Below, one piece after another: positions 25,478 to 34,143 of a DNA stretch of 64,000 nt (its first letter is position 1; every line of letters begins with the position of its first letter). This DNA is from Bacteroidales bacterium. Its GTDB lineage: Bacteria; Bacteroidota; Bacteroidia; Bacteroidales; F082. Location: contig JAFUVT010000033.1 in the NCBI GenBank assembly GCA_017477425.1, forward strand, positions 1-64,000. The letters are read 5' to 3'. Both the position numbers and the translations under genes were made by a program. The notes beneath the pieces are model-generated. The model made no database searches. It was not told the DNA's origin and saw only the letters and a program-made list of their open reading frames with translations.

Positions 25478-26227
25478 ATGTCACAAACAACGAAAAACGT
25501 TTCTATTTTCACGGGAATAGTGGTGCCGGCATTGGCCGCCGTCGCCACCATCGTGCTGTTCTTCATCTTCAAGCCCGAAGAGCCTACATGGCATCTGTTC
25601 CTGTTCAACATGCTGTATACTGTCTTCTTGGAGCTTGTCTTTTTCGGCTGGATCGGCTATCTGTATTTTGGCGAAAAGGACGGGACTTCACAGGTGTTTA
25701 AGATAACCACCGGTGTCGCAGCCCTGTATTATATAATCATCGGCGCTTTCTTCATGCTGTTGTACAACATAGGTTTGCGCCGCATCCCTCTCTCAGCTAG
25801 ATATTACTACATAGCCATTTTTGTGATCACTTTGCTATGGGTCATCGTAGGGTCTATTTTGCTCCGCACGGACGTCCAAGACACCGAGAGAGAAAAGGAG
25901 AAAAGCAACCATTCCAAGGAAATCGCCAACATCATCTCGCAGATGAAAACCCTGGCCTCACGCTTCTCCACCTTACAGTCGCTTCACGGCGCAAAGGGCG
26001 AAAATGCAGTCGACCTTCTGTTTGCCGAATTCAAGGGCCTGACGCCGAAAGACGCCGAAAACAGGATTTCGATCAACAAACTCAACAATATCATTGAGGA
26101 ATTGGACCAATTGATGGACGAGGCGGAATCGGTACCCGAGGAAGGTTATGTTGAGGCCGCAGGGCGCATCAAGTTGTACGCCAAAAAAACCATAGGAAGA
26201 GTTGAACAAATCAAATTGAATCATTGA
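25478..26227 (+). CDS. Four-TM membrane protein with cytoplasmic helical tail
   Basis: 249 residues. Four hydrophobic segments are seen, near 11-31, 40-66, 80-100 and 108-130. The C-terminal half is charged and helical (HSKEIANIISQMKTLASRFSTLQSL, then LDQLMDEAESVPEEG), probably coiled coil. No family is recognised. The position directly after the SPFH gene suggests it is the membrane anchor or partner of the SPFH assembly. The next gene starts one base after its stop. Confidence 0.72.
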   Translation: MSQTTKNVSIFTGIVVPALAAVATIVLFFIFKPEEPTWHLFLFNMLYTVFLELVFFGWIGYLYFGEKDGTSQVFKITTGVAALYYIIIGAFFMLLYNIGLRRIPLSARYYYIAIFVITLLWVIVGSILLRTDVQDTEREKEKSNHSKEIANIISQMKTLASRFSTLQSLHGAKGENAVDLLFAEFKGLTPKDAENRISINKLNNIIEELDQLMDEAESVPEEGYVEAAGRIKLYAKKTIGRVEQIKLNH

Positions 26228-26228
26228 A

Positions 26229-26966
26229 ATGGATAAAGTTATTGCACTCAACTGCCCGGGTTGTAACCAACCGGTGTCGACAGACCAGGTGAAATGCCGT
26301 TTTTGCAAGCGCCCCATCGTCGTCCAAAAAATCAGCGAGATTCAGGCCATGCCTGCCGTCGAGATGACGAAATACATGAACGTCTACAAGTCGATCGTTG
26401 CCGAAAACCCGATGCATAAGTCGCTCAACGGCGCCTTGGCCGTATGCTACATCAACATGAAGATGTACGACAAGGCCCTGGAGGTGTACGACAAGATCAT
26501 GGACGATAACATCGACAATCCCGACATGTTTTTCAACACGGCCGTCTGTCATTTGCGCGGCAAGAAGCCTTTCCAATGCCAGAGAGCCGACATCGATGCA
26601 GCCATCAAGTATGTTAATGTCGCCAATTCGATGCAACCTAATGCCATGAACCATTTGCTGCTTTCCTACATCAAACAGGATTATTTTGAGCGTAAGTACT
26701 TGCAAATCAATCCTTCGTGGCAAGATGAACTGGAAAACGCCGATTCGTACGGTGCCAATGAGACCATTGTGAAGGAATTAAGTTCGGCCTTGAATGTGCA
26801 GTTGCCCGAGGTCATCACCAAGCGTTTTGAGGCCCCCGCGCCATCTCCCATGCCGATACTGGAGCCTGCGCCCGAAGTGCCAACGCCAACACCGAATGCG
26901 GGCAACGACAGTGCATCATCCCCCTCTGTCTTTTCTTCCTTGTTTGGAAGGTTCAAGCGCAGATAG
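26229..26966 (+). CDS. Zinc-ribbon protein with TPR-like helices
   Basis: 245 residues. The N-terminus holds two CxxC pairs (CPGC at 10-13 and CRFC near 25-28), a zinc ribbon. Residues about 45-190 contain TPR-like helix pairs (NGALAVCYINMKMYDKALEVYDKIM). The C-terminal 45 residues are proline-rich (PAPSPMPILEPAPEVPTPTP), a possible ligand for the GYF_2 domain encoded two genes upstream. That link is inference, but it would tie the operon products into one complex. Confidence 0.75.
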   Translation: MDKVIALNCPGCNQPVSTDQVKCRFCKRPIVVQKISEIQAMPAVEMTKYMNVYKSIVAENPMHKSLNGALAVCYINMKMYDKALEVYDKIMDDNIDNPDMFFNTAVCHLRGKKPFQCQRADIDAAIKYVNVANSMQPNAMNHLLLSYIKQDYFERKYLQINPSWQDELENADSYGANETIVKELSSALNVQLPEVITKRFEAPAPSPMPILEPAPEVPTPTPNAGNDSASSPSVFSSLFGRFKRR

Positions 26967-27002
26967 GTTTTGGCCGCCCATTAGATATTTTCGATTTGTT
27001 TT

Positions 27003-27101
27003 TCAACTGGTTACCTTAAACCATCTTAATTCAACTTTCTTTCCATCAAACACAGCGTAAATGAAATCATAAATCCAATTGCCGACAATGGTAATTCGTG
27101 G
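27003..27101 (-). pseudogene. Displaced 3' end of an lpxH homologue
   Basis: On the minus strand this stretch reads ITIVGNWIYDFIYAVFDGKK then VELRWFKVTS and a stop. It aligns with the last residues of the intact lpxH (TTVVGNWIYDFTFAVFDGES then VELKRFEEATN). The intact gene ends at 27982, and the Bro-N gene lies exactly between the two tails. No start or upstream homology exists here, so it is a gene tail fragment. It looks like the original tail left behind when an insertion supplied a new one. Confidence 0.8.
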
Positions 27102-27117
27102 TGCTTTGAAGTAATCT

Positions 27118-27966
27118 TCAAGGTTCAGGCAATGCCTCAACATCTTCCGCAGGCAGCAAATAATCACTCGCTTTTTCTGGTGAAATGATGCTTCGGCCCA
27201 ATTGGCTCTCCAACTGGTCGCGGGCGGCTTTGGCTACGCTGCCGCCGTCTTTGGCCACTTGTCTTTGCTGGCGGAAACCTTGCGGGTCGCGCTGCTTCGA
27301 GAGTTCGGTGGCGGAGGCTTCGGCCAAGATGTTGAGCGCGATTTCAAGGTTGGTCATGTTGTCGCGAAGGTTTTCCTTCTTTAGACCTTTGTATTGCTTG
27401 TATTGTTTTGTGGTCAGTCCGCTCCATTCGCGCGTGATGATGTCGGTGAGCGAGGCGTATTCCAAACCCTCTTGAACGCCCGTGCGTTTCCATTCGTCGG
27501 TGAGTTCCTTTCGCACTTCGATGGACTTGATGCGTTGGTTAATCCACGCCTCGGAATACCCCAATCTCCTGTAGTCGGCAACGGCTTGGTCAATGCTCAA
27601 TTCTGGGTCTTGCATTTGGTCTATCCGCTGGCTAGCCACTTGTGCCATCCATTGCTTGAAAGGCTCGGCCTTGGGCGATGGAATGCTTTGGATAATGCGG
27701 AAAAGTTGCTCTGTATCAGCGACATCGGTCGCTCGCATCTTGCCATCTTCAGCCCGTAGTTTCAACTGGTTACAATTTGTAACCGTTTCATTTCCTTCAT
27801 TTACTAATCTGTGCTTCAGTACTTTCCAATAATTACGAGGGTTTGGACTGTCGGTTAATACAGCAACCACATCCACAATGGAAAAATACCATTTCTCTTC
27901 TTGGTCGTCCCACATCGTGCGGACTTTTCTCTGCTCAAACAGTTGTAATGCTTCTTTCTTTGTCAT
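27118..27966 (-). CDS. Bro-N domain protein (phage antirepressor / DinD-like)
   Basis: 282 residues. Residues about 10-100 match the Bro-N fold (VRTMWDDQEEKWYFSIVDVVAVLTDSPNPRNYWKVLKHRL). The remainder is helical and resembles the DinD-like subgroup. Such proteins are linked to phages and mobile DNA and may bind DNA. The gene starts 15 bases after the lpxH stop, in the same direction. A second lpxH tail lies directly downstream. Both facts point to arrival as a mobile cassette in the lpxH 3' end. Confidence 0.85.
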   Translation of the reverse strand: MTKKEALQLFEQRKVRTMWDDQEEKWYFSIVDVVAVLTDSPNPRNYWKVLKHRLVNEGNETVTNCNQLKLRAEDGKMRATDVADTEQLFRIIQSIPSPKAEPFKQWMAQVASQRIDQMQDPELSIDQAVADYRRLGYSEAWINQRIKSIEVRKELTDEWKRTGVQEGLEYASLTDIITREWSGLTTKQYKQYKGLKKENLRDNMTNLEIALNILAEASATELSKQRDPQGFRQQRQVAKDGGSVAKAARDQLESQLGRSIISPEKASDYLLPAEDVEALPEP

Positions 27967-27981
27967 AAATAGAGTTCTTTT

Positions 27982-28743
27982 TCAATTAGTAGCTTCCTCA
28001 AACCGCTTCAACTCAACACTTTCCCCGTCAAACACCGCAAAAGTAAAGTCATAAATCCAATTGCCCACGACAGTGGTCACAGCGTGGTCGCCCGTCTTGT
28101 ATTGCATCGGCTTGTGCTGATGGCCGAAGACGAAGAAGTCAATCGATGGGTCGAGCTGGGCTTGCTCTTGGGCGTATTGGTAGAGACGCGTTTCGGGGAC
28201 ATTGTCGTAATAGCCGCGCTCCACTTCATTCTTGAGTTTCTTCAGGCGGTGCTTGTGCGACCATTTCAAGGCAAGGCCAATGCCGAAATCAGGATGCAAC
28301 CATTTGAACAAGAGCTGATTAAACTTACATTCGAACACTTTTTTCAGGAACTTGTAGCCTCTGTCGCCCGGACCTCTGCCGTCGCCGTGCACGAGGAAGA
28401 ACTTCTTGCCTTTCAGCATCATCACCTCCGGCTCGCGGTGCAAGGTAATCCCGATTTCGTCGTGCAGGTAGCCGAAACTCCACAAGTCGTGGTTGCCGAT
28501 GAACATGTGCACGGGAATGCCGCTGTCCACAAACTCGGCCAACTTGCCTTGCAGCCTGACGAAACCTTTGGGAATCACGGTTTTGTATTCAAACCAGAAG
28601 TCGAAAAGGTCGCCCATCAGGAAAAGTTCCTCGCAGTCGGGACGAATTGTGTCGAGGAAGCGCAGCAACTTGCGCTCGCGCTCGTGGCTGTCCTCCAAAG
28701 ACGGGATGCCCAAATGGAAATCGGTGACGAAATAAACGGCCAT
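27982..28743 (-). CDS. lpxH: UDP-2,3-diacylglucosamine diphosphatase
   Basis: 253 residues. Calcineurin-type phosphoesterase motifs occur in order: DFH (8-10), GDLFD, GNHD, HGDGRG and GHQHKP. LpxH removes UMP from UDP-2,3-diacylglucosamine to give lipid X in lipid A synthesis, peripheral to the inner membrane. It overlaps the purine nucleoside phosphorylase gene by one base and is cotranscribed with lpxK. The last 35 or so codons may have been replaced when the Bro-N gene was inserted downstream. Confidence 0.93.
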   Translation of the reverse strand: MAVYFVTDFHLGIPSLEDSHERERKLLRFLDTIRPDCEELFLMGDLFDFWFEYKTVIPKGFVRLQGKLAEFVDSGIPVHMFIGNHDLWSFGYLHDEIGITLHREPEVMMLKGKKFFLVHGDGRGPGDRGYKFLKKVFECKFNQLLFKWLHPDFGIGLALKWSHKHRLKKLKNEVERGYYDNVPETRLYQYAQEQAQLDPSIDFFVFGHQHKPMQYKTGDHAVTTVVGNWIYDFTFAVFDGESVELKRFEEATN

Positions 28744-29579
28744 CAGAACTGGATTGTGGCGCTGCGGCGGATGAGTTCGGTGATGAGCGTGATGAGCTTC
28801 GGCTCGACGGCATTCACGGCCTTAATCACCTCTTCGTGTGTGATGTTGGTGATGTGGTCCACGCCGTAGATATTGCCCATGTCGGAGACGATGGACAGGC
28901 CGAAGACGGGTAGCTTGCCCTGTCGCGCCACGATGACTTCAGGCGTCGTTGACATGCCAATGGTGTCGGCACCGATGATGCGGAAGTAGCGGCATTCGGC
29001 GGGCGTTTCGTAGGTCGGGCCAGTGGTGGAGCAATACACGCCGTGCTGCACCCAGATGCCTTTTTCCATCGCTATCTCGTCGGCCAACTTGATGAGGCGT
29101 TTGTCGTAAGGCTCGCTCATATCGGGGAAACGCTCGCCAAACCGTTCGTCGTGAGGCCCAATCAGCGGGTTGGGCATGGCGTGGATTTGGTCGTTGATGA
29201 TCATGATGTCACCCACCTTGAAGGCTGGGTTGAGTCCGCCAGCGGCATTGCTGAGAATGAGGAACTGGATGCCCAACTGCATCATCACACGGATGGGGAA
29301 GACGACCTCGCTCATCGGGTAGCCTTCGTAATAATGGAACCGGCCTTGCATCGCCACGACCTTGCGCCCCGCGATGGTGCCAAACAGTAGCTGCCCCTTG
29401 TGCCCTTTCACCGTCGAGACGGGAAAGTTGGGGATTTCGGAGTAGGGGATGGCGCATTCCACGGTGATGCCGTTGGCCAAACCGCCCAAACCAGAGCCGA
29501 GCACAACGCCGACTTCGGGACGGAAGTTATTGGTTTTCTTGTTGATGAAATCAACAGTGGTGAGGATTCTCTCGTACAT
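28743..29579 (-). CDS. Purine nucleoside phosphorylase (inosine/guanosine type)
   Basis: 278 residues. Family blocks are GVVLGSGLGGLA near 25-36, the phosphate-binding GRFHYYEGYPM, LSNAAGGLNP, and the purine site TGPTYETPAECRYFRIIGADTIGMSTTPEVIVARQ. It phosphorolyses purine nucleosides for salvage in the cytoplasm. The trimeric class is indicated by length and motifs. It sits in an lpxK-pnp-lpxH run: it overlaps lpxK by 29 bases and lpxH by one base. Confidence 0.94.
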   Translation of the reverse strand: MYERILTTVDFINKKTNNFRPEVGVVLGSGLGGLANGITVECAIPYSEIPNFPVSTVKGHKGQLLFGTIAGRKVVAMQGRFHYYEGYPMSEVVFPIRVMMQLGIQFLILSNAAGGLNPAFKVGDIMIINDQIHAMPNPLIGPHDERFGERFPDMSEPYDKRLIKLADEIAMEKGIWVQHGVYCSTTGPTYETPAECRYFRIIGADTIGMSTTPEVIVARQGKLPVFGLSIVSDMGNIYGVDHITNITHEEVIKAVNAVEPKLITLITELIRRSATIQF

Positions 29580-30600
29580 AGGTCAATATTTCTTCGTTAA
29601 ACTTCTCTTCTTCATGGAAACGCACGCGAATCGGCGCAGCGAACAATGGCGCGGTTTCAAACTGACAAAGATAGGCAGAATTTGTCAATCGCGCGGCATC
29701 TTTTTCAGTGGTGACGATGATTTTTCCGTGGCCTTCCATCGTGTCATAACGCTGGACGATGCTTTTTATTTCCTTTTCATTGTAAGGATGATGATCGGCA
29801 AAAGTCAAAGTCTCAACGCTTTGGAAGCGTTTGGAAAGCTCGTTAACCAAAGGCTGGGGATGGGCGATGCCGCAAAACAACAAGGCGGAGGTCGCGTTTT
29901 CGAGGTTCAGGTTTTTTGCTGCCTCGTTCAATGGCTTTAACGCTTCATACTCGAGGTAGGAGAAAAACACCTTTTGGCGCTCCAAAGGCTTTAGTTTGTT
30001 GATAATCTGTCGTTTCTCCTCTTCCGAGAGCTTTGTCGGTGACTTGCTGACCACGATGATGTCTGCCCGCTTGGCCGCTGACCTGATGTCGCGCAACGTG
30101 CCGGCAGGAAAAAGGAAATCGTCGCAATACAAGTGCTGGTATTCGGTCAAAAGGACGTTCAATCCCGCCTTGATTCTTCGATGTTGGAAGGCGTCGTCCA
30201 AAAGAATGACGTCGGGCGTGTTCTTGTTGAGAATCAGTCTCTCCACGCCTTCGATACGGTCTTCGTCGACGGCGACTTGTACGTCTGGGAATTTGTGGAA
30301 ATACTGCAAAGGCTCGTCGCCAAGGGTCTCGTAGGTGCTTTGGCTGTCGGAGCGTTGGAAGCCTTTCGTCTTTCTTCCGTAGCCACGACTCAAAGTCGCA
30401 ACGCGGTAATGGTCTTTCAACAATTGAATCAGGTATTCCGTATGGGGGGTCTTCCCCGTTCCGCCCAGGTTGAGGTTGCCCACGCCAATGATGGGATACT
30501 CGAACCGTAGCGATCTTAGGATGCGCCAATCATAGAGTTTATGCCTGATACTCAGGATAATATGATAGATGAGCGATATGGGCAGCAGTAAAATTCTCAT
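29551..30600 (-). CDS. lpxK: Tetraacyldisaccharide 4'-kinase
   Basis: 349 residues from the ATG at 30600 (MRILLLPISLIYHIILSIRHKLYD). Longer starts run into the divergent promoter region. The N-terminal membrane helix is followed by the variant P-loop GNLNLGGTGKTP (about 43-54) and LSRGYGRKTKG. DDAFQHRRI carries further catalytic residues. It phosphorylates the lipid A precursor at the 4' position in the inner membrane. It is the first gene of the lpxK-pnp-lpxH operon and is divergent from the Nif3 family gene. Confidence 0.94.
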   Translation of the reverse strand: MRILLLPISLIYHIILSIRHKLYDWRILRSLRFEYPIIGVGNLNLGGTGKTPHTEYLIQLLKDHYRVATLSRGYGRKTKGFQRSDSQSTYETLGDEPLQYFHKFPDVQVAVDEDRIEGVERLILNKNTPDVILLDDAFQHRRIKAGLNVLLTEYQHLYCDDFLFPAGTLRDIRSAAKRADIIVVSKSPTKLSEEEKRQIINKLKPLERQKVFFSYLEYEALKPLNEAAKNLNLENATSALLFCGIAHPQPLVNELSKRFQSVETLTFADHHPYNEKEIKSIVQRYDTMEGHGKIIVTTEKDAARLTNSAYLCQFETAPLFAAPIRVRFHEEEKFNEEILTYVRENPHHC

Positions 30601-30629
30601 TATGGGGGTCAAAATTACGGAAAAATCGC

Positions 30630-30637
30630 TACTTTTG
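30630..30637 (+). promoter_or_regulatory. -7 box of the Nif3-family gene
   Basis: TACTTTTG lies 18 bases before the start codon at 30656, in the 55-base divergent gap with lpxK. Confidence 0.5.
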
Positions 30638-30655
30638 AGCCAAATTTTGAAAAAT

Positions 30656-31453
30656 ATGACGGTAAAAGACATTTTGGACTGCATCACCGAGGTGGCGCCG
30701 CTGCAATGGCAGGAGAGCTACGACAATGCAGGCCTGCAAGTCGGCGATTTGAATGCCGAGGCCCATAAGACACTGATTTGCTTGGATATCACTGAAGAGA
30801 TTGTTGACGAAGCCATCACCAAGAACTGCGACTTAATCATCAGCCATCATCCACTGATTTTCAAGGGTTTGAAACACCTCACGCCGCAAACCTACACTGA
30901 ACGTGCAGTGACGAAAGCCATCAAGCACGACATTGCCATGATTTCGATGCACACCAATCTGGATAACAGCTATTTAGGAGTGAGCCGCGTTTTGGCCGAG
31001 CGTTTGGGATTGAAGAATTTACGCATCCTTCAACCCGCTACGGATGATCCATATTTGTATGGCGCGGGCATGGTAGGCGAGTTTGAAAACGCTATGGAAG
31101 AAGTAGATTTCCTACAGCTTGTGGCAAATATTATCAGTTCTCCATGCTTAAAACATACGGCGCTTACGGGGCGGAAAATCAAGAAAGTCGCGCTTTGTGG
31201 CGGCTCGGGCAGCCCGTTTATGGATGATGCTATACGCCAAAAGGCCGACGCCTACCTCACTGCCGACATCAAATACCACGACTTTTTCATCCCCGAAGGC
31301 CGTATGCTGATGGTCGACGGCGGACATTTCGAGACCGAACAATTCACGAAAGAATTAATATGTGAGTTAGTTCGGAAAAAATTTCCTACCTTTGCAGCCG
31401 TTATCGCGGAGACCAATACCAATGCGGTGCATTATTTCGTAAAGAATAAGTAA
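30656..31453 (+). CDS. Nif3-like dinuclear metal-centre protein (GTP cyclohydrolase I type 2 annotation)
   Basis: 265 residues from the ATG at 30656, the first after the -7 box. Metal-site motifs are SHHPLIFKG near 60-68, SMHTNLDNS and, near the C-terminus, DGGHFETEQF. It is the short form without the central PII-like insertion found in many Bacteroidota homologues of about 365 residues. The function of the family is unsettled. It is followed eight bases later by the zinc-ribbon gene, a pairing often seen in this phylum. Confidence 0.9.
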   Translation: MTVKDILDCITEVAPLQWQESYDNAGLQVGDLNAEAHKTLICLDITEEIVDEAITKNCDLIISHHPLIFKGLKHLTPQTYTERAVTKAIKHDIAMISMHTNLDNSYLGVSRVLAERLGLKNLRILQPATDDPYLYGAGMVGEFENAMEEVDFLQLVANIISSPCLKHTALTGRKIKKVALCGGSGSPFMDDAIRQKADAYLTADIKYHDFFIPEGRMLMVDGGHFETEQFTKELICELVRKKFPTFAAVIAETNTNAVHYFVKNK

Positions 31454-31461
31454 TCAATAAT

Positions 31462-32544
31462 ATGGCTAAGAAAGAAAACAAGGAAGTCGCTGAAGTGACC
31501 AATGTCGCTGAAGTTGAAGAGGTTAAAGAAACCAAAAAGGCTGCTAAGAAAACCACGAAAGCCAAGGCAGAACCCGAGGTGGAAGAGGAGCCTGTCGAAG
31601 TGAAGGAAACCAAGAAGCCTGCTAAGAAGACCGCCAAAGCCAAAGAGGAGCCTGAAGCAGAAGTGATGGAAGAGCCTAAAAAGTCGACGAAAAAGAAGGC
31701 AGTCAAAGCCGATGAGAAACCTGAGGCGAAAGTGGAAACTCCCGCCGTTGCCGAAGAAAAACCTGTCGAAAAGAAAGAGGCCCCAAAACCAGCCGAAGAC
31801 CCCGTCGAGGTGAGCGTCGAGCAAAAGCTCGTCGCCCTCTACACCCTTCAGCAGGTCGACTCGAAGATCGACGAGATTCGTGCCTACCGTGGTAACCTTC
31901 CGCTCGAGATTCAAGATATGGAAGATGAAATCGCCGGCCTCGAGACCCGCGTCACCAACCTCAAGGAAGAGAGCAAGAAGTTCCAAAAGGAGATTGCTTC
32001 CTATAAAATCAAAATTAAGGAAACGGAAGCTCTGATCAAGAAGTATGAGGAGCAACAGAACAATGTCCGCAATAACCGTGAATACGACTCGTTGACGAAA
32101 GAAATCGAATACCAAACGCTTGATATTCAGCTTTCTGAAAAACGCATCAAAGAGAATACGGCCAAGGAGAGCGATGTCACTGTCAAGGTGAATGATGCCC
32201 AAGAGCGTCTGGCGGAATTGAAAAACGAGCTGACGGATAAGAAAGATGAGCTTCACTCCTTGGTGGAAGGCACCGAGAAGGAAGAGGAACAGCTGCTGGA
32301 GCGTTCTGCCGAATGCGAGAAGTTGGTGGAAGACCGCCTGTTGGTTGCCTACAAGCGCATTCGTAAGAATGCCCGTAACGGACTGGCTGTTGTGGGTATC
32401 CACAATGAGGCTTGCGGCGGATGCTTCAACCGCATCCCGCCCCAACACCAGCTTGACATCTGCACACACAAGAAAATCATCGTGTGCGAGTATTGCGGAC
32501 GTATCCTGGTCGACAAGGATATCATCGCCCAATACGAAGCATAA
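31462..32544 (+). CDS. Coiled-coil protein with C4-type zinc ribbon (DUF164/CT398 family)
   Basis: 360 residues. Residues 1-115 are a Lys/Glu/Pro-rich low-complexity extension (repeats such as VKETKKPAKKTAKAKEEPE). Residues about 120-300 are a long coiled coil with the family block NNVRNNREYDSLTKEIEYQ. The C-terminus has CGGCFNRIPPQ and CEYCGRIL, forming the zinc ribbon (two CxxC pairs). The family may bind nucleic acid, and its role is unknown. The N-terminal tail resembles histone-H1-like proteins. The gene is cotranscribed with the Nif3 gene and ends at a strong terminator. Confidence 0.85.
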   Translation: MAKKENKEVAEVTNVAEVEEVKETKKAAKKTTKAKAEPEVEEEPVEVKETKKPAKKTAKAKEEPEAEVMEEPKKSTKKKAVKADEKPEAKVETPAVAEEKPVEKKEAPKPAEDPVEVSVEQKLVALYTLQQVDSKIDEIRAYRGNLPLEIQDMEDEIAGLETRVTNLKEESKKFQKEIASYKIKIKETEALIKKYEEQQNNVRNNREYDSLTKEIEYQTLDIQLSEKRIKENTAKESDVTVKVNDAQERLAELKNELTDKKDELHSLVEGTEKEEEQLLERSAECEKLVEDRLLVAYKRIRKNARNGLAVVGIHNEACGGCFNRIPPQHQLDICTHKKIIVCEYCGRILVDKDIIAQYEA

Positions 32545-32570
32545 GCAGAGATGCTTTGGAATTCAATGGA

Positions 32571-32599
32571 AAAGCCACCTGTTTGGGGTGGCTTTTTTG
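32571..32599 (+). terminator. Terminator after the zinc-ribbon gene
   Basis: AAGCCACC-TGTTTGG-GGTGGCTT followed by TTTTG. It abuts the end of the convergent porin gene. Confidence 0.82.
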
Positions 32600-32601
32600 T
32601 T

Positions 32602-34071
32602 TCAGAACCTGACCTTGAGCGTGGCAGCCAGGTTGTTCTTGAACTGCTTCTGGTCGACGGCCTCTATTCCGAGGTCGCCAGGGTCGTAAAGAAAGTAGAG
32701 CGTCTGTCCATAGGCCAACTCATAGGCGAAATCAAAAGTGGTAGACAACGAAACGGGTAGACTGATGCCGATGGAGCCCTTCTTGACGCTACCGACATCT
32801 TCTTTGATCCCAAACGGACTGCCATAGTAGGCAGCGCCCAAACGGAGATACGAACTGCCCAAACGCCATTCGCCGCCTAAGCGGAAGTTGAAGGTCTTGT
32901 CATAAATGTTCTCGATATCATCGTTGACGGGACTGTAATCGTAGTCGTCGTTAGCGACCGCCATAATTCGTGTTGCACCAAAATTGGTGTATTCTGCGTC
33001 GAAACTCACCAAACCAGAGTCTCCGATGAGGAAGGCCACGCTACCAATCCATTTCAGTGGCCTGACGAGGTTGTATTCGTATGAACTGTTGGGACTCAAC
33101 CTTTTGTAGATGGTGTTTTGGATTTGCGACTCGGTCTCGGTCTGCCAGGTCTCATCAAAGGCCATGAATGTTGGTGAATGGAAAGCCGCTCCCAAACGTA
33201 GCCAGGGACTGGCCACGAAAATCAGCCCCGCTTTGGCATTGATCCCCCAGCCAGTACTACTGATGTCTTGCGTGTACGTCCATTCGTCAAACTCGGCATC
33301 TGTGCCTTCAAGCCTGCTCTCTTCAAACACACTTGTCCCGAATCGTTTGACATGGGCCAGACCGATGCTGCCACCAATGAACAGCCTCTCGCTGAAGTTG
33401 GCACTGCCAGCGAAGGTCCATTCCTCAGAACGCCCTTTGAAACGGGTCTCCATCCCTTGCCAAATGTTGCCTTGCGGGACGGGACTGCTGTAGTAGGTTC
33501 CCTGCCCGTCATTGTATTGGTCAATGAGATAGGTAAGCCATGCTGGATGGAGGTCGTAGGCGAAGTCACTGATTTCGAGTGGCGTCAGCCCCAAATCGTT
33601 GATGGTGTTAAGGTAACTGTCTATTTTCGAGCTCGTCGGATTGACGCCTCTGGCATAGCTGTGGATGTTATAGTCGTTGGTGCGGGTCAAACCAATGCCG
33701 AATTGCGTGAAACGTAACCTGCGATAGTTGCTTCTTTGCCTGCTGCTGACATATCCTACGTTGGGGATGGACATGCGTATTGTGTTGGCGCTGTTTTGCG
33801 TGCCATAATAGGTCGATGAGTTGTAATTGTCAAGTAGGTTGAGCGTGGTGGTGAACTCATTGCTGCGATAGATGCCCATGCCAGCGGGGTTGATACACGT
33901 TGCCGTCATGTCGCCGCCCACGGCGCCCATGGCGTTGCCCATGCCCATGGCTTTGGCCGTGCCTTGATAATAGGCCTGAGAAAACAGGCAGGCGTCATCG
34001 CTGCTTTGGGCGAAAGTCGCGATGAAAGCCAACAATGTGAATGCCGTTGTGATGATTCTCTTCGTTTCCAT
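32602..34071 (-). CDS. OmpP1/FadL-type outer membrane protein
   Basis: 489 residues. A signal peptide covers residues 1-21. The early segment AKAMGMGNAMGAVGGDMTATCINPAGMGIYRSNE matches the FadL/OmpP1 hatch region, in which Gly-rich turns and an NPAG motif are typical. The rest is beta-barrel strands, ending in Phe (LAATLKVRF) for barrel insertion. It probably transports hydrophobic compounds across the outer membrane. The -7 box TACCTTTG on the minus strand is at 34100-34107, in an inverted repeat with a second copy facing the other way. Confidence 0.82.
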   Translation of the reverse strand: METKRIITTAFTLLAFIATFAQSSDDACLFSQAYYQGTAKAMGMGNAMGAVGGDMTATCINPAGMGIYRSNEFTTTLNLLDNYNSSTYYGTQNSANTIRMSIPNVGYVSSRQRSNYRRLRFTQFGIGLTRTNDYNIHSYARGVNPTSSKIDSYLNTINDLGLTPLEISDFAYDLHPAWLTYLIDQYNDGQGTYYSSPVPQGNIWQGMETRFKGRSEEWTFAGSANFSERLFIGGSIGLAHVKRFGTSVFEESRLEGTDAEFDEWTYTQDISSTGWGINAKAGLIFVASPWLRLGAAFHSPTFMAFDETWQTETESQIQNTIYKRLSPNSSYEYNLVRPLKWIGSVAFLIGDSGLVSFDAEYTNFGATRIMAVANDDYDYSPVNDDIENIYDKTFNFRLGGEWRLGSSYLRLGAAYYGSPFGIKEDVGSVKKGSIGISLPVSLSTTFDFAYELAYGQTLYFLYDPGDLGIEAVDQKQFKNNLAATLKVRF

Positions 34072-34079
34072 ACAAAAAA

Positions 34080-34110
34080 ACTACCTTTGTTTTGACGTGC
34101 AAAGGTAGTC
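34080..34110. repeat. Inverted repeat carrying two opposing -7-like boxes
   Basis: ACTACCTTTG and CAAAGGTAGT face each other around TTTTGACGTG. The minus-strand box would drive the porin gene at 34071. The same fold followed by seven T residues on the minus strand could also terminate the upstream lipoprotein gene. Confidence 0.6.
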
Positions 34111-34143
34111 TTTTATTTTCAATTGCAGGAAATCCTGCCAAAT

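Noticed and set aside
31432..32532. 366-residue minus-strand ORF
   Set aside because: Shadow of the Lys-rich coiled-coil protein. Phe/Leu-rich as expected from the antisense of Lys/Glu codons.
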